Source: Brachionus manjavacas (Eukaryota; Rotifera; Eurotatoria; Ploima; Brachionidae). From it: DNA of 64,000 nucleotides. Of this stretch, positions 1 through 10,985 are shown in pieces. How positions within the stretch are numbered: the stretch's first letter is position 1; each line of letters starts with the position of its first letter. The notes beneath the pieces were generated by a model. The model saw only the letters and a program-made list of their open reading frames with translations. It did no database searches and was not told the origin of the DNA. The translations under genes were made by a program, and so were the position numbers. Location: positions 62,001 to 126,000 of the forward strand of contig JAHQIY010000030.1 in assembly GCA_019054805.1 (NCBI GenBank). The letters run 5' to 3'.

Positions 1-43
1 GAATGACGTGATATGGACGGAACGCCGACAGGGCATAAAAATA

Positions 44-730
44 TTATCGACAAATATATGTTGAGAAAGGAAGAAATTTTGGTTGAGCAAAAATATATAG
101 ATTGGATCGTTCGACAAAGTTAAAATTTGTCCGCTCTCTTCGACCGGTTGATTGAATTGAATTTCGTTTATTATTCATAATGTTTTTATAATCATTAGAT
201 ACATAGTCAGATATTTTAGGTGTTTTTTGCCGATCATAATCATGAATAACAGAATTTGCCTGGCGAATTTTTGGATTCCAATCTTTAATTATATCTTTTT
301 CTATAACAATAAGCTTCAGGTGTTTTTTGTGCATCATCATCACTGATAAGTATTGATTTAGGCGTTTTTTCGTTTTGATCCATATTATAAAACATTTTGT
401 TTAAATTTTTCGATTTTGAAGTATCTTTTATTGAAGCATCATTTTGCGAGCGATTATTTATAGTAGAGTAATCTAACTTGTAATAGTCTTTATTCATTAT
501 TAGGTATTTTTCATCTTGTTGGCTGTTGCTGACAGTTGAGTTGTTAAGAAGAACCTCGTTGAATTGCATTTTTTTTTCGTATCAGAAACTTGTAAGTCAA
601 AATATTGACTCTCGTTTAGATTAAACTGTGCCTTAAGTTCTGATATTATTTTATCTTTTTCCAGATTATACTCTTTTAGATTTTCATTTCTTAATAAAAT
701 TTCGTCATTAGTAAGACGAAGTCTGTCCAT
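44..730 (-). pseudogene. broken coiled-coil hypothetical gene
   Basis: Three overlapping reading frames on the minus strand (730-500, 569-285, 343-44) follow one another as if one protein had been split by two single-base shifts. The first break lies in an A homopolymer near 568-577. The N-terminal 55 residues are Leu/Glu/Lys/Asn-rich with heptad-like spacing, consistent with a coiled coil. The later parts hold two related short motifs, KTPKSILISD and KTPKISDYV, suggesting an internal repeat. I do not recognise the family. It may be a piece of an element protein like the coiled-coil gene at the other end of the window. The frame breaks could be decay or homopolymer sequencing errors. Confidence 0.4.
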
Positions 731-854
731 TTCTGAAGATACATCATCTTTCTGCTAATCTACGTCATCTACGCTACCATTAAGTACTTTTTACTATGTA
801 TCGGTACATTTTGTATAATACAAATACGATGAAATAACTTTCGTCATACATAAA
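731..854. other. gap between divergent genes
   Basis: A short AT-rich interval separates the minus-strand coiled-coil gene from the plus-strand MULE transposase. It could contain divergent promoters or the MULE terminus. No terminal repeat was found by eye. Confidence 0.3.
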
Positions 855-2676
855 ATGGCAAGTCAACGAGTAGCACAATATGAAAGCGATACAGATACTG
901 ATGATACAGAATATGTGGAAACAGAAATTGTCAAAAAAAGATCCAAACAAACAAGAAGAAAATGGACTCCATTATGTACATTTAACAACAAGAACGAAGC
1001 AATGGAAAAAATCAAAAGTGATGGCATTTGGAGTATTTCGATGACAAACAATACAAGTGAAGGGAAACGCGTGTATTATAGCTGCAATCAAGTGAAACGA
1101 CGTGCAAAACAATGTCCAGCAACAATACATTTGTTATATCACAACAATAGTGATGATGTTAGTATGTTTACAACAAATGATGATCATGTCCACGAAGATC
1201 GACGAACAACAGGAATTAAAGAAGAGACAAAAAAAGAGATCTGTGAATTATTTAAATTGAAAATTAAACCCAAGCGCATACTGGAAATTTTAGCTGAAAA
1301 ATCATTACCAGTACCAACAAAACAGCAATTAGCGAATTATTTATCGTTATTAAAAAACAAAGAAAATGGTACGTCAACTATAAGTTTAGGGGGACTTGAA
1401 GCTTGGTGTCAACAATACAATTCAATACCAGATGATGATGACACAGCATGGCTATCAAATTATGAAATCATATATGACGATGAAATTGATGATGATGAAG
1501 ATATAGATGAAGAAGGCAGAAAATTCAGATTTTTTATCACAACAAAAAGACTTTTATAAAATACAACAATTTCAAACAGACTTCATGCAGATGCAACTTA
1601 TAAGTTGATATGGCAAGGCTTTCCATGTCTAATCGTTGGTACAACAGATATGGATAAACATTTTCATCCTTATGGTTTCGCAGTGTGCTCTAATTAGAAA
1701 CAAAAAGATTTTGAATTTGTTTTTAAAAGTATTCAACAAGGTGCCAGTTCGAGTGGATTCGAAATTCAGACAGAAAACTTGATTTTGATTGCAGATGGCT
1801 CTGAAGCTATTAGAAATGCTTTAACGAATGTGTTTGGCGATGACAAAAATATGGTGATGTGTTGGGCTCATATGAAAAGATGTGTTGATAAAAAACTTTT
1901 ATTAGTGGAAGACAAGGATTCTCAACGTGAAATGATGGAAGATATTGAAACACTTCAAATTTCCAGAAATGAGACTATTTTCCAAACAGCAACACAGCTA
2001 TTTTTGAAGAAGTGGAAAAATGAAACAAGTTTTATTCAATACTTTCAAAGTGAATGGTTGATGACAAAAGATGGTTGTACGAAGGATTGCAACTATTTAC
2101 TCCAAGCACAAATAATTCACTTGAAGCAACAAATCGTGTAATTAAAGATGAAGATACACTCCGTGATCGTTTAGTGCTTTCTAGATTCACTGTTGTTGCA
2201 CTTTCGATTGTAAAAAAATGGTCAATTGAACGAAACCCATCCACAGTTAATGCAAACGTTTTTCAGCAAAATACGACAATAAAACTTTCTGATTGGACAA
2301 ATGGTTACAATTGGGCAAAGTTAAATAAACAAGTGATTGAAAAAGAAACTGACAATGAAATACCAGCTAAAGATGTAATTAAGATTTCTGATAAAGAATT
2401 ACATCGATATGACAATGCGAAATTCAATTCATTTGACACATTCAAAAATGTTCAATTTGGTATATGGTGTGTTTGTATTCCAAGAAACGACGATTGGAAA
2501 AAAAGTACTTGCAGCTGTCCGGAGTTTTTTAAAAATTACATGTGCAAACATATCATCGGGGTGTAAATAAGATTGAAATATTGCAAACCACCTCCGGAGG
2601 CTAAAAATGTCGAAATTGGTAGCAAACGTAAAAGAGGCAGACCTGCAAAAGCTAAAGGTGCTTTATTAGTACAATA
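855..2676 (+). pseudogene. MULE-type transposase, decayed
   Basis: A Mutator-like DNA transposase. The first 230 codons hold an N-terminal C/H zinc-binding module of the FLYWCH/WRKY-GCM1 type (YYSC, CPATIHLLYH, DHVH), after an acidic, Lys/Arg-rich leader. The DDE core follows: HADATYK (Asp about 1590), IADGSEA (Asp about 1794) and NNSLEATNR (Glu about 2123). A SWIM finger, CSCPEFFKNYMCKH, sits at about 2509-2550, and the tail reads RKRGRPAKAKGALL, AT-hook-like, to 2676. In-frame stops occur at 1557, 1695 and 2564, and a frame shift near 2050-2060 separates the halves, so it cannot make transposase. The catalytic residues are all still visible, so decay is fairly recent. This family is widespread in invertebrate genomes. 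Confidence 0.88.
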
Positions 2677-3399
2677 ATGGTTTTATTAATGTTCCTTTGT
2701 TAAAAATTTAATGCTCATTTACTGGTTTTATAATGCTAAAAAAAATTTTCTCATTGTTAGTGTTTAAATTTATTAATGCTTGTTTATATTTAATTAAATG
2801 CTAAATAAATGATAAATTAATGCTCAATTAGAGATTTATTAATGATTTTAATTTACTGCTAATACCCTAAAAAATTAATGCTCATTCAGTATTTTTTTAA
2901 TGCTCAGTTAAATACAAGCCATAAACAATTATTATTGATTTTAAGTAAATAGGAAAAATACAAAGTTTAAAAAGCTCTCCTTTTTAGAATTAAAACTTCT
3001 ATTTATATTCAGGAGTTGTAACTTAAAAAGGTCATTAATCATAAAGAATCTAAAGAAAGATAAGTTGTGAATTAAATCGGTCATAAAGATTTATGACATA
3101 TGATAAATGATTCATAAAAACATAAAGATAAAATCCAGATAAGTTGTGAAAATTGATGAGGTTAATTAAAAATTGTGAAAAGGTTATTTTCACACTGCAA
3201 CAAACGTTAAATTTTTGTTGAATCCTGCTAAATTAAAAACATGTTCCCAATATGTTTTACCTCCAAGATATTAATTAGATTAATATAAAATCAGCGAAAT
3301 CATGAGGGTTCCCTTAGATTGTGTGTACAGATGTATTGGTAAGGCTCTTGTTGGCCTCTGCTTCTGTCGTCCTGTTAGCTATTGAGTCTGCTGTTGAAT
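2677..3399. other. AT-rich stretch without gene
   Basis: No coding signal was seen. The stretch contains many short 'taatgctca'-type repeats between about 2690 and 2910, probably debris at the end of the MULE, then simple AT-rich DNA. Confidence 0.4.
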
Positions 3400-4060
3400 A
3401 CTGGTAAACTACAGTTTTATTAGCTCCGGGTGGATCGAGGTAGCGTGAGTATGTCAATAGATGTTGCATGTTGCTTTGGTTCCTCCCGGATAACTTGAGT
3501 CAACTAACATGGTCGAAGCAATATTGACTGTTTCATTAGTTGCTCCGGATTGACTCGAGTCAGTTAAGTTTGTTAAAGCCCTGTTAAATGTTACTTTGGT
3601 TGTACCCTGGCTGTTTTGATCAAAACATTTAGTCAAGTCTTGTTCGATCACAGTCTCAGCCGCACGGGTCCGTCTTGAGTCTCTAAATGATGACAGGTTC
3701 TGGTTGAATGTAGCTTCAGTCACTCGGGGACCACTGGAATCGGCTGAATTGGTCATGGTATTTTTGACCGAAGCTTTATTTGCTCCTAATCGAGGAGAAT
3801 CTGTTAGGTTGATGCCTTGTTAAACGCTTTATTATTTGTCCCAGGACAACTGGAGTCGGCTTAGTCAGTCAAATACTTTTTTTTGCAGCTTCGGTCGTTC
3901 GCTGTTGAAGTAATGTTCTGGTTGACTGTAGCTTCGGTCGTTCTGGGACGATTTCAAATCGGCTGAGTTTATCAAAGCCTTGTTAACTGGTTCTTTATTT
4001 TGATCAACTGAATCTTTGAGATCTAATGAGCCGATGATCTCTCTTGTTATATTTCAGTTT
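3400..4060. repeat. 60-bp tandem repeat, coding-like on minus strand
   Basis: At least five units of 59-60 bp are readable between 3464 and 3760, with more diverged units to about 4060. On the minus strand, 3756-3454 is open for 100 codons as a 20-residue repeat of the form TxNxxLTxLxDSSxxGxTxx, with a DSS/DSR core in each unit. Unit length is a multiple of three and third positions vary more than the DSS core, which suggests the array once coded a low-complexity Ser/Thr/Asn-rich protein. Single-base unit-length changes and stops break the frame outside 3454-3756. No known family is recognised. Confidence 0.6.
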
Positions 4061-5636
4061 TTCTTGTTGCTGTAACTGGTCAATGTTTGACCAGCTTTAA
4101 TTCACTATTTCTTATTCCCCAAAATTTATTTTTTCCGTCCTCGCATGTTTTGAATATTAGTGAACGGCCATTCAAAGTGCTTGACTCCAGTAATTCACTA
4201 TTTTTGCGATCGCGTTCTTGACGAACCTTCCGATCCACTACTCTCTGTCTTGGCGTAAGGTTTTTATCAACATAACCATCATTGAATTCAAGGTATTTAC
4301 GAAGCGATTTTGATAAACCCTAACCCTAGCCCTTTTTATTCATTGTCTATTTGGCTAATAAGCTAAAATTATTTGTAAAAATTTTTTTTGTTATAGTTGT
4401 TTAAAAAATATTTAAAATTAATTTTGGAATATGTGCGTGCTTTAAAAATATGAAAATTAGAAAAATAATTAAAAAAAAAATGGGTTTAAAAATTTCAATT
4501 TTTAAAATCAATTTTTTAAAAGATTGAGAAATTTTTATTTTTATTTTTTTTATTTACAAAGCATGCAAACTTTGTTACATTAAAATTTATTAAACTAATT
4601 TTAAAGATTTTAATATTTAATGATAAACTGTTCGAATTGAAATGATATTTTGAATTGAACATCTACTTCAAGACGCCCTTTTTCACAAGAAAAACAACGA
4701 GTTTTTGGTGGTTAATTCATAGATCTGTTGCAAAGCCGGCGCAACCTGATGTTTTCCAGCAGAACGCTAATATCGATCTAGAGATTAAAAATTGCAAGCT
4801 GATTAAAATTTAAATGATAAATTAATCGGCTTGTTTTAGTCAGGACGTATTTCAAACTTATATTTTGTACGACATTATTGATTAATATTTTCAGAATTTA
4901 AAAAAATATATTGCGAATATATTAATGATTTCCGTCTTTTAGCAATTTGATTAAAACTTGTCTTGATTAGTCATCCTGTGACTCAAATAAATCAAAAAAC
5001 TGACTAAAATTCAATCGCAGATCATTAACATTAAAAATTATATAATTATATTATAAAAAGAGCTTAATTTAATTTTTTTGAAAACATTTTGTAAAAATGA
5101 ATCTAATTATATTTAAAAACCAAAGTTGGATGTTCTTTTTTGATCTTAATGTATTAATTTCTTCAGTCTTTAATTGAAAATTTTTGTAATTAGTCTCATT
5201 CGAAAGAAAAAAATTAATGAATTCATTGTTTTCTTTTAATTCTGTTAACAAACATATAAACACTGTTCCTTCTTGTCGGGACTTGTTGTAAAAGGAATGA
5301 ATTTCTTTGTTACTTGCATTTTTAATTTTTGGTAATTTCTCTTGAATGCATGTCGAATGGTTTTGCTGTGCTCAAACAAAGAATAAACTCTGTGATCGTT
5401 TAAGAAAATTAATCAAACTTTTTTTTACAATTAGCTTTTTTTCAATATAATATTGTTTCTTTTTTATCAATTAATAAAAATAGTTACAATTGGAAGTAAA
5501 TTCTCTCTTTTGTTCCCTTCAACTAAACTTTGTCAGAGCACAACATTTGTGCCCCAAGTGAGGAATTGGTATAGATTGGTAACCAATTCCTTTATCATTA
5601 CAGAGGTAATTGTACTTATCTCGACAGCCGAAAAAT
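4061..5636. other. AT-rich intergenic region
   Basis: No supportable gene. Short ORFs at 5069-5263 (-) and 5453-5653 (+) have the composition of random AT-rich DNA. A 9-bp inverted repeat (GGAATTGGT / ACCAATTCC) lies near 5561-5590. Confidence 0.4.
4317..4338. repeat. short interstitial telomere-like repeat
   Basis: The sequence reads AAACCCTAACCCTAGCCC, about two and a half CCCTAA units. It is too short to be more than suggestive of a (TTAGGG)n telomere, but a second patch exists near 45337. Confidence 0.4.
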
Positions 5637-6083
5637 GGCATTGTGAATTTTGATACAAAAAACAAATACAAAATATAATAAATGCCAAAGCTCAGCTTCT
5701 AATGGAGCAAAACATGTTCTGTAAATAGTAGCAACTGATGCATCCTTTGTTCCACCAATATACTGATTCTGCAAAACTCTGCAATACATCTGCAAAAATT
5801 CAGAATTTTGTGAATTTTAGTACAAAATCAGAAACAAAATATAAAATTCACCATAGATTTAATATGGAAAAGCTAAAAAATATTCTGTAAAATGTAGCAA
5901 CTGGTACATTCTCTGTCCCACCACTTAATGTAAAAAATATAATCTAAAATTCAAAATTTTACAAAGCATTTAAACCACTTTTTAGGCAACCTAAAAAATA
6001 GAATTTTAAACTTTTGTTATGTTTTAAATGTGTCTTGAAAATATTTTTTTATTTCAAAAAAAATTGTAAACAAATATTTTGAA
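5637..6083 (+). repeat. 440-bp dispersed repeat, copy 1
   Basis: It is nearly collinear with 47030-47474 on the same strand. It is built from two imperfect units of about 170-200 bp, each carrying a 'gaattttrgtacaaaa' start and a 'tgtagcaactg...ccacca' end. A partial, folded copy lies at 37540-37850. Both full copies stop at the same point ('caaatattttgaaaa'), and in both cases the next sequence is a host-gene fragment: the MAP4K3-like kinase here, SETD1 at 47.5 kb. It may be an element terminus or a preferred junction. Confidence 0.8.
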
Positions 6084-6235
6084 AAAAGCTGCCCACTGTG
6101 ATAGAAAATTCAAACCAGTATATTTATGAATTTTACCAGAAGTTGCAGAATCCAGTCCAAAATGTCAAACATATTGAAATAATCGATGAACAACAACTTA
6201 GGGGTCGATTAGAGCGTGATTCAGCAAAAGAACTC

Positions 6236-7190
6236 GCAAGATGACGATGAATTGATACAACGGGTTGGCAGTGACACTTATGGCGAAGTTTACAAGACCA
6301 GAAACATTCACTCAGCTGAACTTGCCGCCATCGAAGCTGTTGAACAAGAACCAGGTACCAGAATCCCACTCTAATAACCATAGCCTTTTTTTCTAATCTA
6401 TTTTCAGAGGCGATGACTTTACTGTCGTCCAACAAGAGATTTGCTTGCCTAGTGACTGCAAACATCCGAATATAATCGCATATTTTGAATCCTATTTGAG
6501 GTAAGCCTAAATTAGATCAAAAATATCAGCATTTTTTTTCCAAAGAAGAGACAAAAACTTGGATAGCTATGGAATTTTGTGGTGGTGGCTCTCTTCAACA
6601 TATTAACAATAGTAGACATTTTTATGATTTAAAAAATTAGCCTAAATTTTGTTCCAAGTTACTGGTGCTCTTACCTAAAACCAGAAAGGTTATGTGGGTC
6701 ATGAGACTCTTAGAGGACTTCAATACACAACATGGGCAAAATGCATCGGGACATAAAAAGAGCCAATATTTTGCTTACTAATGATGATGATGTTGAACTG
6801 GCCGATATCGGTGTATCGGCACAAATAACAGCTACTCTGGCAAAGCGAAATTAATTTATTGGAACGCCGTATTGGATGGCCCCGGAAGTTGCTGCTGTTG
6901 AGAGAACAAAATGAAATAATCAGCAGTGTGGCATATGGGCGGATGGTATAACCGCGATCGAATTGGCTGAGCTTCAACCACCCATTTTAACCTTCATTCA
7001 ATGCGAGCTCTATGTCCAAATCCGGTTTCAAGCCGCCCAATCTCAAAAAATAAGGAAAAGTGGTCCTCAAATTTTCACAATTTTATCAAGGTAGCTTTGA
7101 CTAAGAACCAAAAAAAAGACCCAGCGCTGAGAAGTTGTTAGAGCACCAGTTTTTATTAGGAGATTTTTTGAATCGTTTGAGAAAAGAAAT
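6236..7190 (+). pseudogene. MAP4K3-like (GCK-family) kinase pseudogene
   Basis: Exon-like blocks match the kinase domain of the MAP4K3/MAP4K5 group, which act upstream of JNK and TORC1 signalling. The blocks are DDELIQRVGSDTYGEVYK (glycine loop, 6236), then after a GT-AG intron DDFTVVQQEI and CKHPNIIAYF (6409-6500), MEFCGGGSLQ (about 6568), [12 protein letters not shown] (about 6738), [11 protein letters not shown] and GTPYWMAPEVAAVER (6815-6905), AIELAELQPP (about 6957), and a C-lobe end to about 7190. The ATP-binding Lys of AAIK is Glu, the DFG Phe is Ile, a stop follows AKRN, and several frame shifts are present. It cannot be an active kinase. Only the kinase domain is present, and it starts just after the 440-bp repeat, so it is probably a captured or duplicated fragment. 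Confidence 0.85.
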
Positions 7191-7507
7191 ATTTGATTAA
7201 AAGCGCAATGGTCCTAAAATTACCGCCACGTCTGAGGATGACGAGGACGAACCAGTATATTTAAATTTAAAAATTGCTTTTTTATTTCTTTATTTTATAT
7301 TAAAGGAAATTATTTTTTTTCTTTATATTCTTTATTTTATTGTTGTCAATGCACCAAGGCTCATTTCTAACAACAAACAAAGTGAATTGCCAGCTGTCAA
7401 TCCGACTGAAAGTAAAAATGATTCGCTATGATTTAATTTCAAACTTCCAAATTAAATTAAAAAATTAATTTAGGGCTGTGGTGCTTGAATGCAAGTATGA
7501 AGGAAAT

Positions 7508-7925
7508 AATTTATCACATTTGTACCAGTGGCAATGATGGTCCCAGATTTTGCACTCATTGCACAGTTAATCCTGTTTAGTGTGGGCTTTTCATCGGCCG
7601 TAATTTTGGCCACTAAAATAGTCACTTTATATCATTTTGCCTCGCGTCAACTGTCTCAACAAGATCATTACAATTTTGGACTGAGAACTATCAAGGCTAT
7701 TATTCTTATGGCCGGATAGGTGAAAAAAGTATTTTTCTATGAGAATAAATTGGATAGTACATCGCTGAGTAAGGATCAAGAGTCACAAATTTTGATACAA
7801 GCTTTGAATGACACTAATCTGACAAAGTTTCTAAAAGAAGACTCTCTTCTTTTGCAAATAAGACTCTCTTGTTTCCTGATTTGAAAAAATTGGAAAAAAA
7901 TCAAGAAGCAATCTAAAAAGGCATT
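7508..7925 (+). pseudogene. dynein heavy chain fragment
   Basis: About 130 codons match the AAA-motor region of axonemal-type dynein heavy chains: MMVPDFALIAQLILFSVGF, QLSQQDHYNFGLRTIKA and LIQALNDTNLTKFL are typical of the segment between AAA1 and AAA2. The frame runs through one stop at 7717-7719 (the codon after ILMAG) and then continues in the same frame to about 7860 before decaying. A full heavy chain has over 4000 residues, so this is one or two exons only. It follows the kinase fragment on the same strand without any shared biology, which supports a mosaic of captured pieces. Confidence 0.75.
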
Positions 7926-7949
7926 CATTCGAAGCCGGTCTTGTGACAA

Positions 7950-8345
7950 CTAGTCCCCACTCGCCCCAGAAAATTCTCTGCTTGGCCTGAAGCCATCTGC
8001 TTCATCGACTTGCTGTACGACAACCGCACCAGCTCGTTGTGACTGCACGGATTTTTCCAGTCTTGATGGCGTCCATTCGAGCCGATTTTGGCAATGTACT
8101 TTTCCAAATGACTGATGTTTGCCAATGGTTCCACTTTGAGGACTCGGCCTGTGTGGTCCAAACAAGGCGTGAGAGGGCTGGCCTTTTTTCAGACCAAGCC
8201 GAAACCGCTAGCTTAACGAATGTAGGGGCCGTACAAATACACGAGCAGGTTCTCTTACGCCTCTAGGACACTGGTTAGTTCGCGAACTAGATTCAGCACT
8301 AGGCTATAGTGGTCAGTGCCGAAGACAGCGGAAAAGGTGGTCGCC
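7950..8345 (-). pseudogene. unidentified protein fragment, minus strand
   Basis: Read on the minus strand, 8345-7950 gives a broken but protein-like sequence: DHYSLVLNLVRELTSVLEA, then a stop, then LDHTGRVLKVEPLANISHLE and YIAKIG. The 'LDHTGRVLKVEPL..LEKY' stretch recalls the segment before the HECT domain in TRIP12/HECTD1-type ubiquitin ligases, but I cannot confirm this from memory. Base composition is richer in GC than the surroundings, like the other host-gene fragments. Overlapping plus-strand ORFs are treated as shadows. Confidence 0.35.
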
Positions 8346-8354
8346 CAACGTGAT

Positions 8355-8781
8355 CAGCCATCAGCACACTCAGTGCATTCAACACACTCATCAAGAATCG
8401 TTGTCGTCGTCGTCAAACTACAATTTCCTGGAGCTAAAAGATTTTCTAGACAAAATGAAAAGCGACAAAAAAGACCAAGTCAAAGCGCACTCCACCAACG
8501 AACTCAAATCAATTTGCTACTACATGCGCATTGAGCAGCAAATTTACACAATAGCCAGCGATTTTAGCGTGGAGGCGGTGACCGATTTTACACTCAAATT
8601 TGGTTTCGGACTGTATGGTCAGCTCAAGTGAAACGTCGGGACTGACTAGCGAGAAAAAGAATATTCTTTACTGGGCAAAGGTACTGGATTTGGCACTGGC
8701 TCTACTATACAGAAATGGGATGCTGAAAAGACGCTGATGCAGCAAAAAATGGACGAAGAGCATGCGGCATGCATTTTGGAG
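8355..8781 (+). pseudogene. BIRC6: BIRC6 fragment, copy 1 (internally deleted)
   Basis: BIRC6 (BRUCE/Apollon) is a giant inhibitor-of-apoptosis ubiquitin-conjugating enzyme. This piece carries FLELKDFLDKMKSDKK, STNELKSICYYMRIEQQ and TIASDFSVEAVTDF, then a deletion of about 600 bp relative to the 30-32 kb copy, then a block that reads YWAKGTGFGTGST in the proper frame. That last motif is a BIRC6 hallmark. The exon ends at 8781 before a GT donor at the same place as in the other copy. Two frame changes make it non-coding. It is part of an inverted repeat with 29811-31170. Confidence 0.85.
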
Positions 8782-9108
8782 GTATTTATTGCAAATTTTT
8801 TTTATTAATTTTATTTTTTTATATAATTTATTAACTAAATACTTAATAATAGCGCCCAATTCAAATGTATCTTGTCTTTTTTTCTTGTTTTTTAAACCAG
8901 ATTTAGACAATCATTTTTTTAAATTTGTTTAAATTTAATTACAGATTTAGATTTGGATTTTGTATAAAAAAAACAAAAATATTTGTGGCTTGGATTTCAA
9001 TGCTCATTAATAGTTAGAAAGAATTTCAAATTTTTCTTTAAATTTTATTTTATGTTGACATATTAAGTAATCAATATTTTTAAGAACTTGATCAAGTATT
9101 TACTTTTA
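8355..9108 (+). repeat. inverted duplication arm (pairs with 29811-31170)
   Basis: 8640-9108 is an almost exact reverse complement of 29811-30335; for example 8668-8910 and 30032-30274 encode the same 80-residue shadow ORF on opposite strands. The homology includes the BIRC6 exon end and about 330 bp of following intron. The arm is interrupted at 9108 by a LINE fragment that is absent from the other copy. Confidence 0.9.
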
Positions 9109-9665
9109 GACCTCATCTCGATTTCGTTGAATCAGAGAATACAAACAATTTAAACGGGACTATCATTCTTTTAGAAATTAAAAATGTCTTACAAAAACAA
9201 AAAGAACTAGCAGGATGTGGTCTAGATCGTATTCACAATTTAATGTTAAAAAACCTACCCAGAGTGACTTTAATTGCAATAAGTCAACCCTTTAACATGA
9301 GTTTGGAACTAGGCCAAGTGGCAAAATCCTGGAAAATAGCAATCATTACAATGATCCCCAAGAAAACTTCTCCTACTCAAGACCCTAATAACTATCGTCC
9401 AAATAGTATGACAAGTTGTCTTGGAAAGTTATTTGAACGTATTATTTACGCCAGAATATTTAATTTTATTGAGAACAATAAATTACTCATACATGAGTTA
9501 TCAGGATTTAGAAAACAAAGACGCACTGCGGATAATCTTCAATTTCTTATTCAAAAAATTGTAGAGTCATTTTTTGAAAGAAAAAGAATGTTGTCTATAT
9601 ATTGACATTTCTAAAGCTTTTGATAGAGTTAGGCACAATGGACTAATTTCGAGACGAATTCAGAA
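9109..9665 (+). mobile_element. 5'-truncated LINE reverse transcriptase fragment
   Basis: Reverse transcriptase fingers and palm of a non-LTR retrotransposon, resembling Jockey-type families. Blocks visible are GCGLDRIHNLMLKNLP, SWKIAIITMIPKK, NNYRPNSMTSCLGKLFERII and ELSGFRKQRRTADNLQFL. After a one-base shift near 9585 comes LYIDISKAFDRVRHNGLI (catalytic box A Asp). The FADD box, endonuclease and ORF1 are missing. Comparison with the inverted copy at 29.8 kb, which lacks it, places the 5' junction at about 9108. It is a dead, truncated insertion. Confidence 0.8.
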
Positions 9666-10110
9666 TTGGGCAAATTTAAGAAAAAAAAACCCAAAAAAAA
9701 TATCAAGCCTTTCGAGTAAGACTTGGAAAATTAATTTTATAACTTAAATGAGAGAAGTGAAATTGGTTATCCATATTTTATTCAAAAGCCTGATTTCAGT
9801 ATTAGGCAAATTTAAGTCAAAAAACCCCAAAAAAAAATATCAAGTCTTTGAGAAAGAATTGGTAAAACAATTTAATAACTTGTATGAGAGAATTAAAATT
9901 GGTTTTCCATATTTTTAACAATAGCCTGATTTCAGTCTTGGGCAAATTTTATTCAAAAAATTCAAAAAAAAAAATCAAGCCTTTAAGTAAGAATTTGTAA
10001 AAACAATTTCATAACTTAAATGAGAGATGTTAAACTGGTTTTCCATCTTTATTCAAAACCTGGTTTCAGTCTTGGTCAAATTTAAGTTAAAAAATTCTTA
10101 AAAAAATATC
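9666..10110 (+). repeat. hairpin tandem array, three diverged units
   Basis: Three units of about 135 bp, recognised by 'tgagagaagtgaaattggtt..ccat' and 'caaaagcctgattt'. They belong to the family of the eight-unit array at 54120-55200. Within a unit the two halves are complementary and would fold into one long hairpin. Confidence 0.8.
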
Positions 10111-10199
10111 AGATTTTATTGTAAAAATTATGAAAAAATTATAAATTTTATTTATTTAATCTTTTATGTTATATAATAATTCAAAATATTTTTTTTTAT

Positions 10200-10480
10200 T
10201 TTGTTTTGTCAATTTTAGCACAAATCGACATTAAAATCATATTTCGATACCGATGGACTGCTTTTTCAGGTAGTATAAATTATTGGATATTTTTCTAATA
10301 AAATTCGTTTTATTAACCTCTAGACTGATGGCTGATATTTTTCTTTTGAAGTCTCTAATTATTTTAAATGACTTTTGAGAAAAACTTATTTAATTTTCAA
10401 ATTTTTAATCAAAAATTTATTTTTGTTTATTAAGAATTAAAAAAAATCAGTTTCGTAAAATTACTTATATAATTAAAAAA
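10200..10480 (+). repeat. array tail, copy 1
   Basis: About 280 bp beginning near 'gatggactgctttttcagg' (10240) and including 'ctctagactgatggctgat' (10318-10336). It matches 55435-55575 (+) and is the reverse complement of 28800-29060 nearly base for base. It follows the hairpin array in all three places. At 10480 the homology with the 28.8 kb copy stops and ULP1 sequence begins. Confidence 0.85.
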
Positions 10481-10985
10481 TGATGTTTATTGAATAAAAT
10501 TTAAAAATAAGCAAATTTTATTATATTGATCAATTGGGAGAAAAAATTGTAAATTAGCAAAAATCTTTTGAAAACTGGAAGTAAGTCGAAGTCAGTTTTT
10601 TATAAAAAATTTATCTGTATATATTTTTTAAAAGAAAATTTGCTACTAACGTCGAATCACTGTGTTATAAAAATTGGAAACAAGCAAAATGTGACCATTC
10701 ACTTCAAACTGATCCTAAAAATTTTCTGGTATTTGTGAGCTTCTTTCTAAAATGTCTTGTAGAAGGAAAGCCGATTTTTTTCAAAAATTAAATAACTCAC
10801 TCCAATAATTACATTCAGAAATGATTCGAATCTTCAGAAAAAATTCAAGTGAAAATTTCTTTTCGAAATGTGGTTTGGAAATTGAAACATTTAAAGATAT
10901 TGTGAAAGGTGATTGCTTTCATAAATTTAACAAATCATGTATTGAAAAATATGAATTTAATCTGTCGTGTCCAATTTTTTTTTAA
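10481..10985 (+). pseudogene. dead copy of the ULP1-RING gene
   Basis: It corresponds to 62302-62798 at the nucleotide level, including the second intron (10577-10634). It starts after the catalytic His codon, keeps the Asp (YIDQLGE), and the nucleophile region reads KNFLVFV where the 62 kb copy reads NNCGVFV, so the catalytic Cys is gone. Stops and indels follow. The RING part still shows GDCFHKF but several Cys/His ligands are lost. Homology extends about 70 bp past the stop into the 3' flank. Confidence 0.85.

Noticed and set aside
7950-8345. Firm assignment to a HECT ubiquitin ligase
   Set aside because: Only one short stretch is suggestive and I cannot confirm it without a search.
8668-8910. 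80-codon ORF found identically at 30032-30274
   Set aside because: It is antisense to the BIRC6 exon end and intron. It is identical because the DNA is an inverted duplication, not because the protein is conserved.
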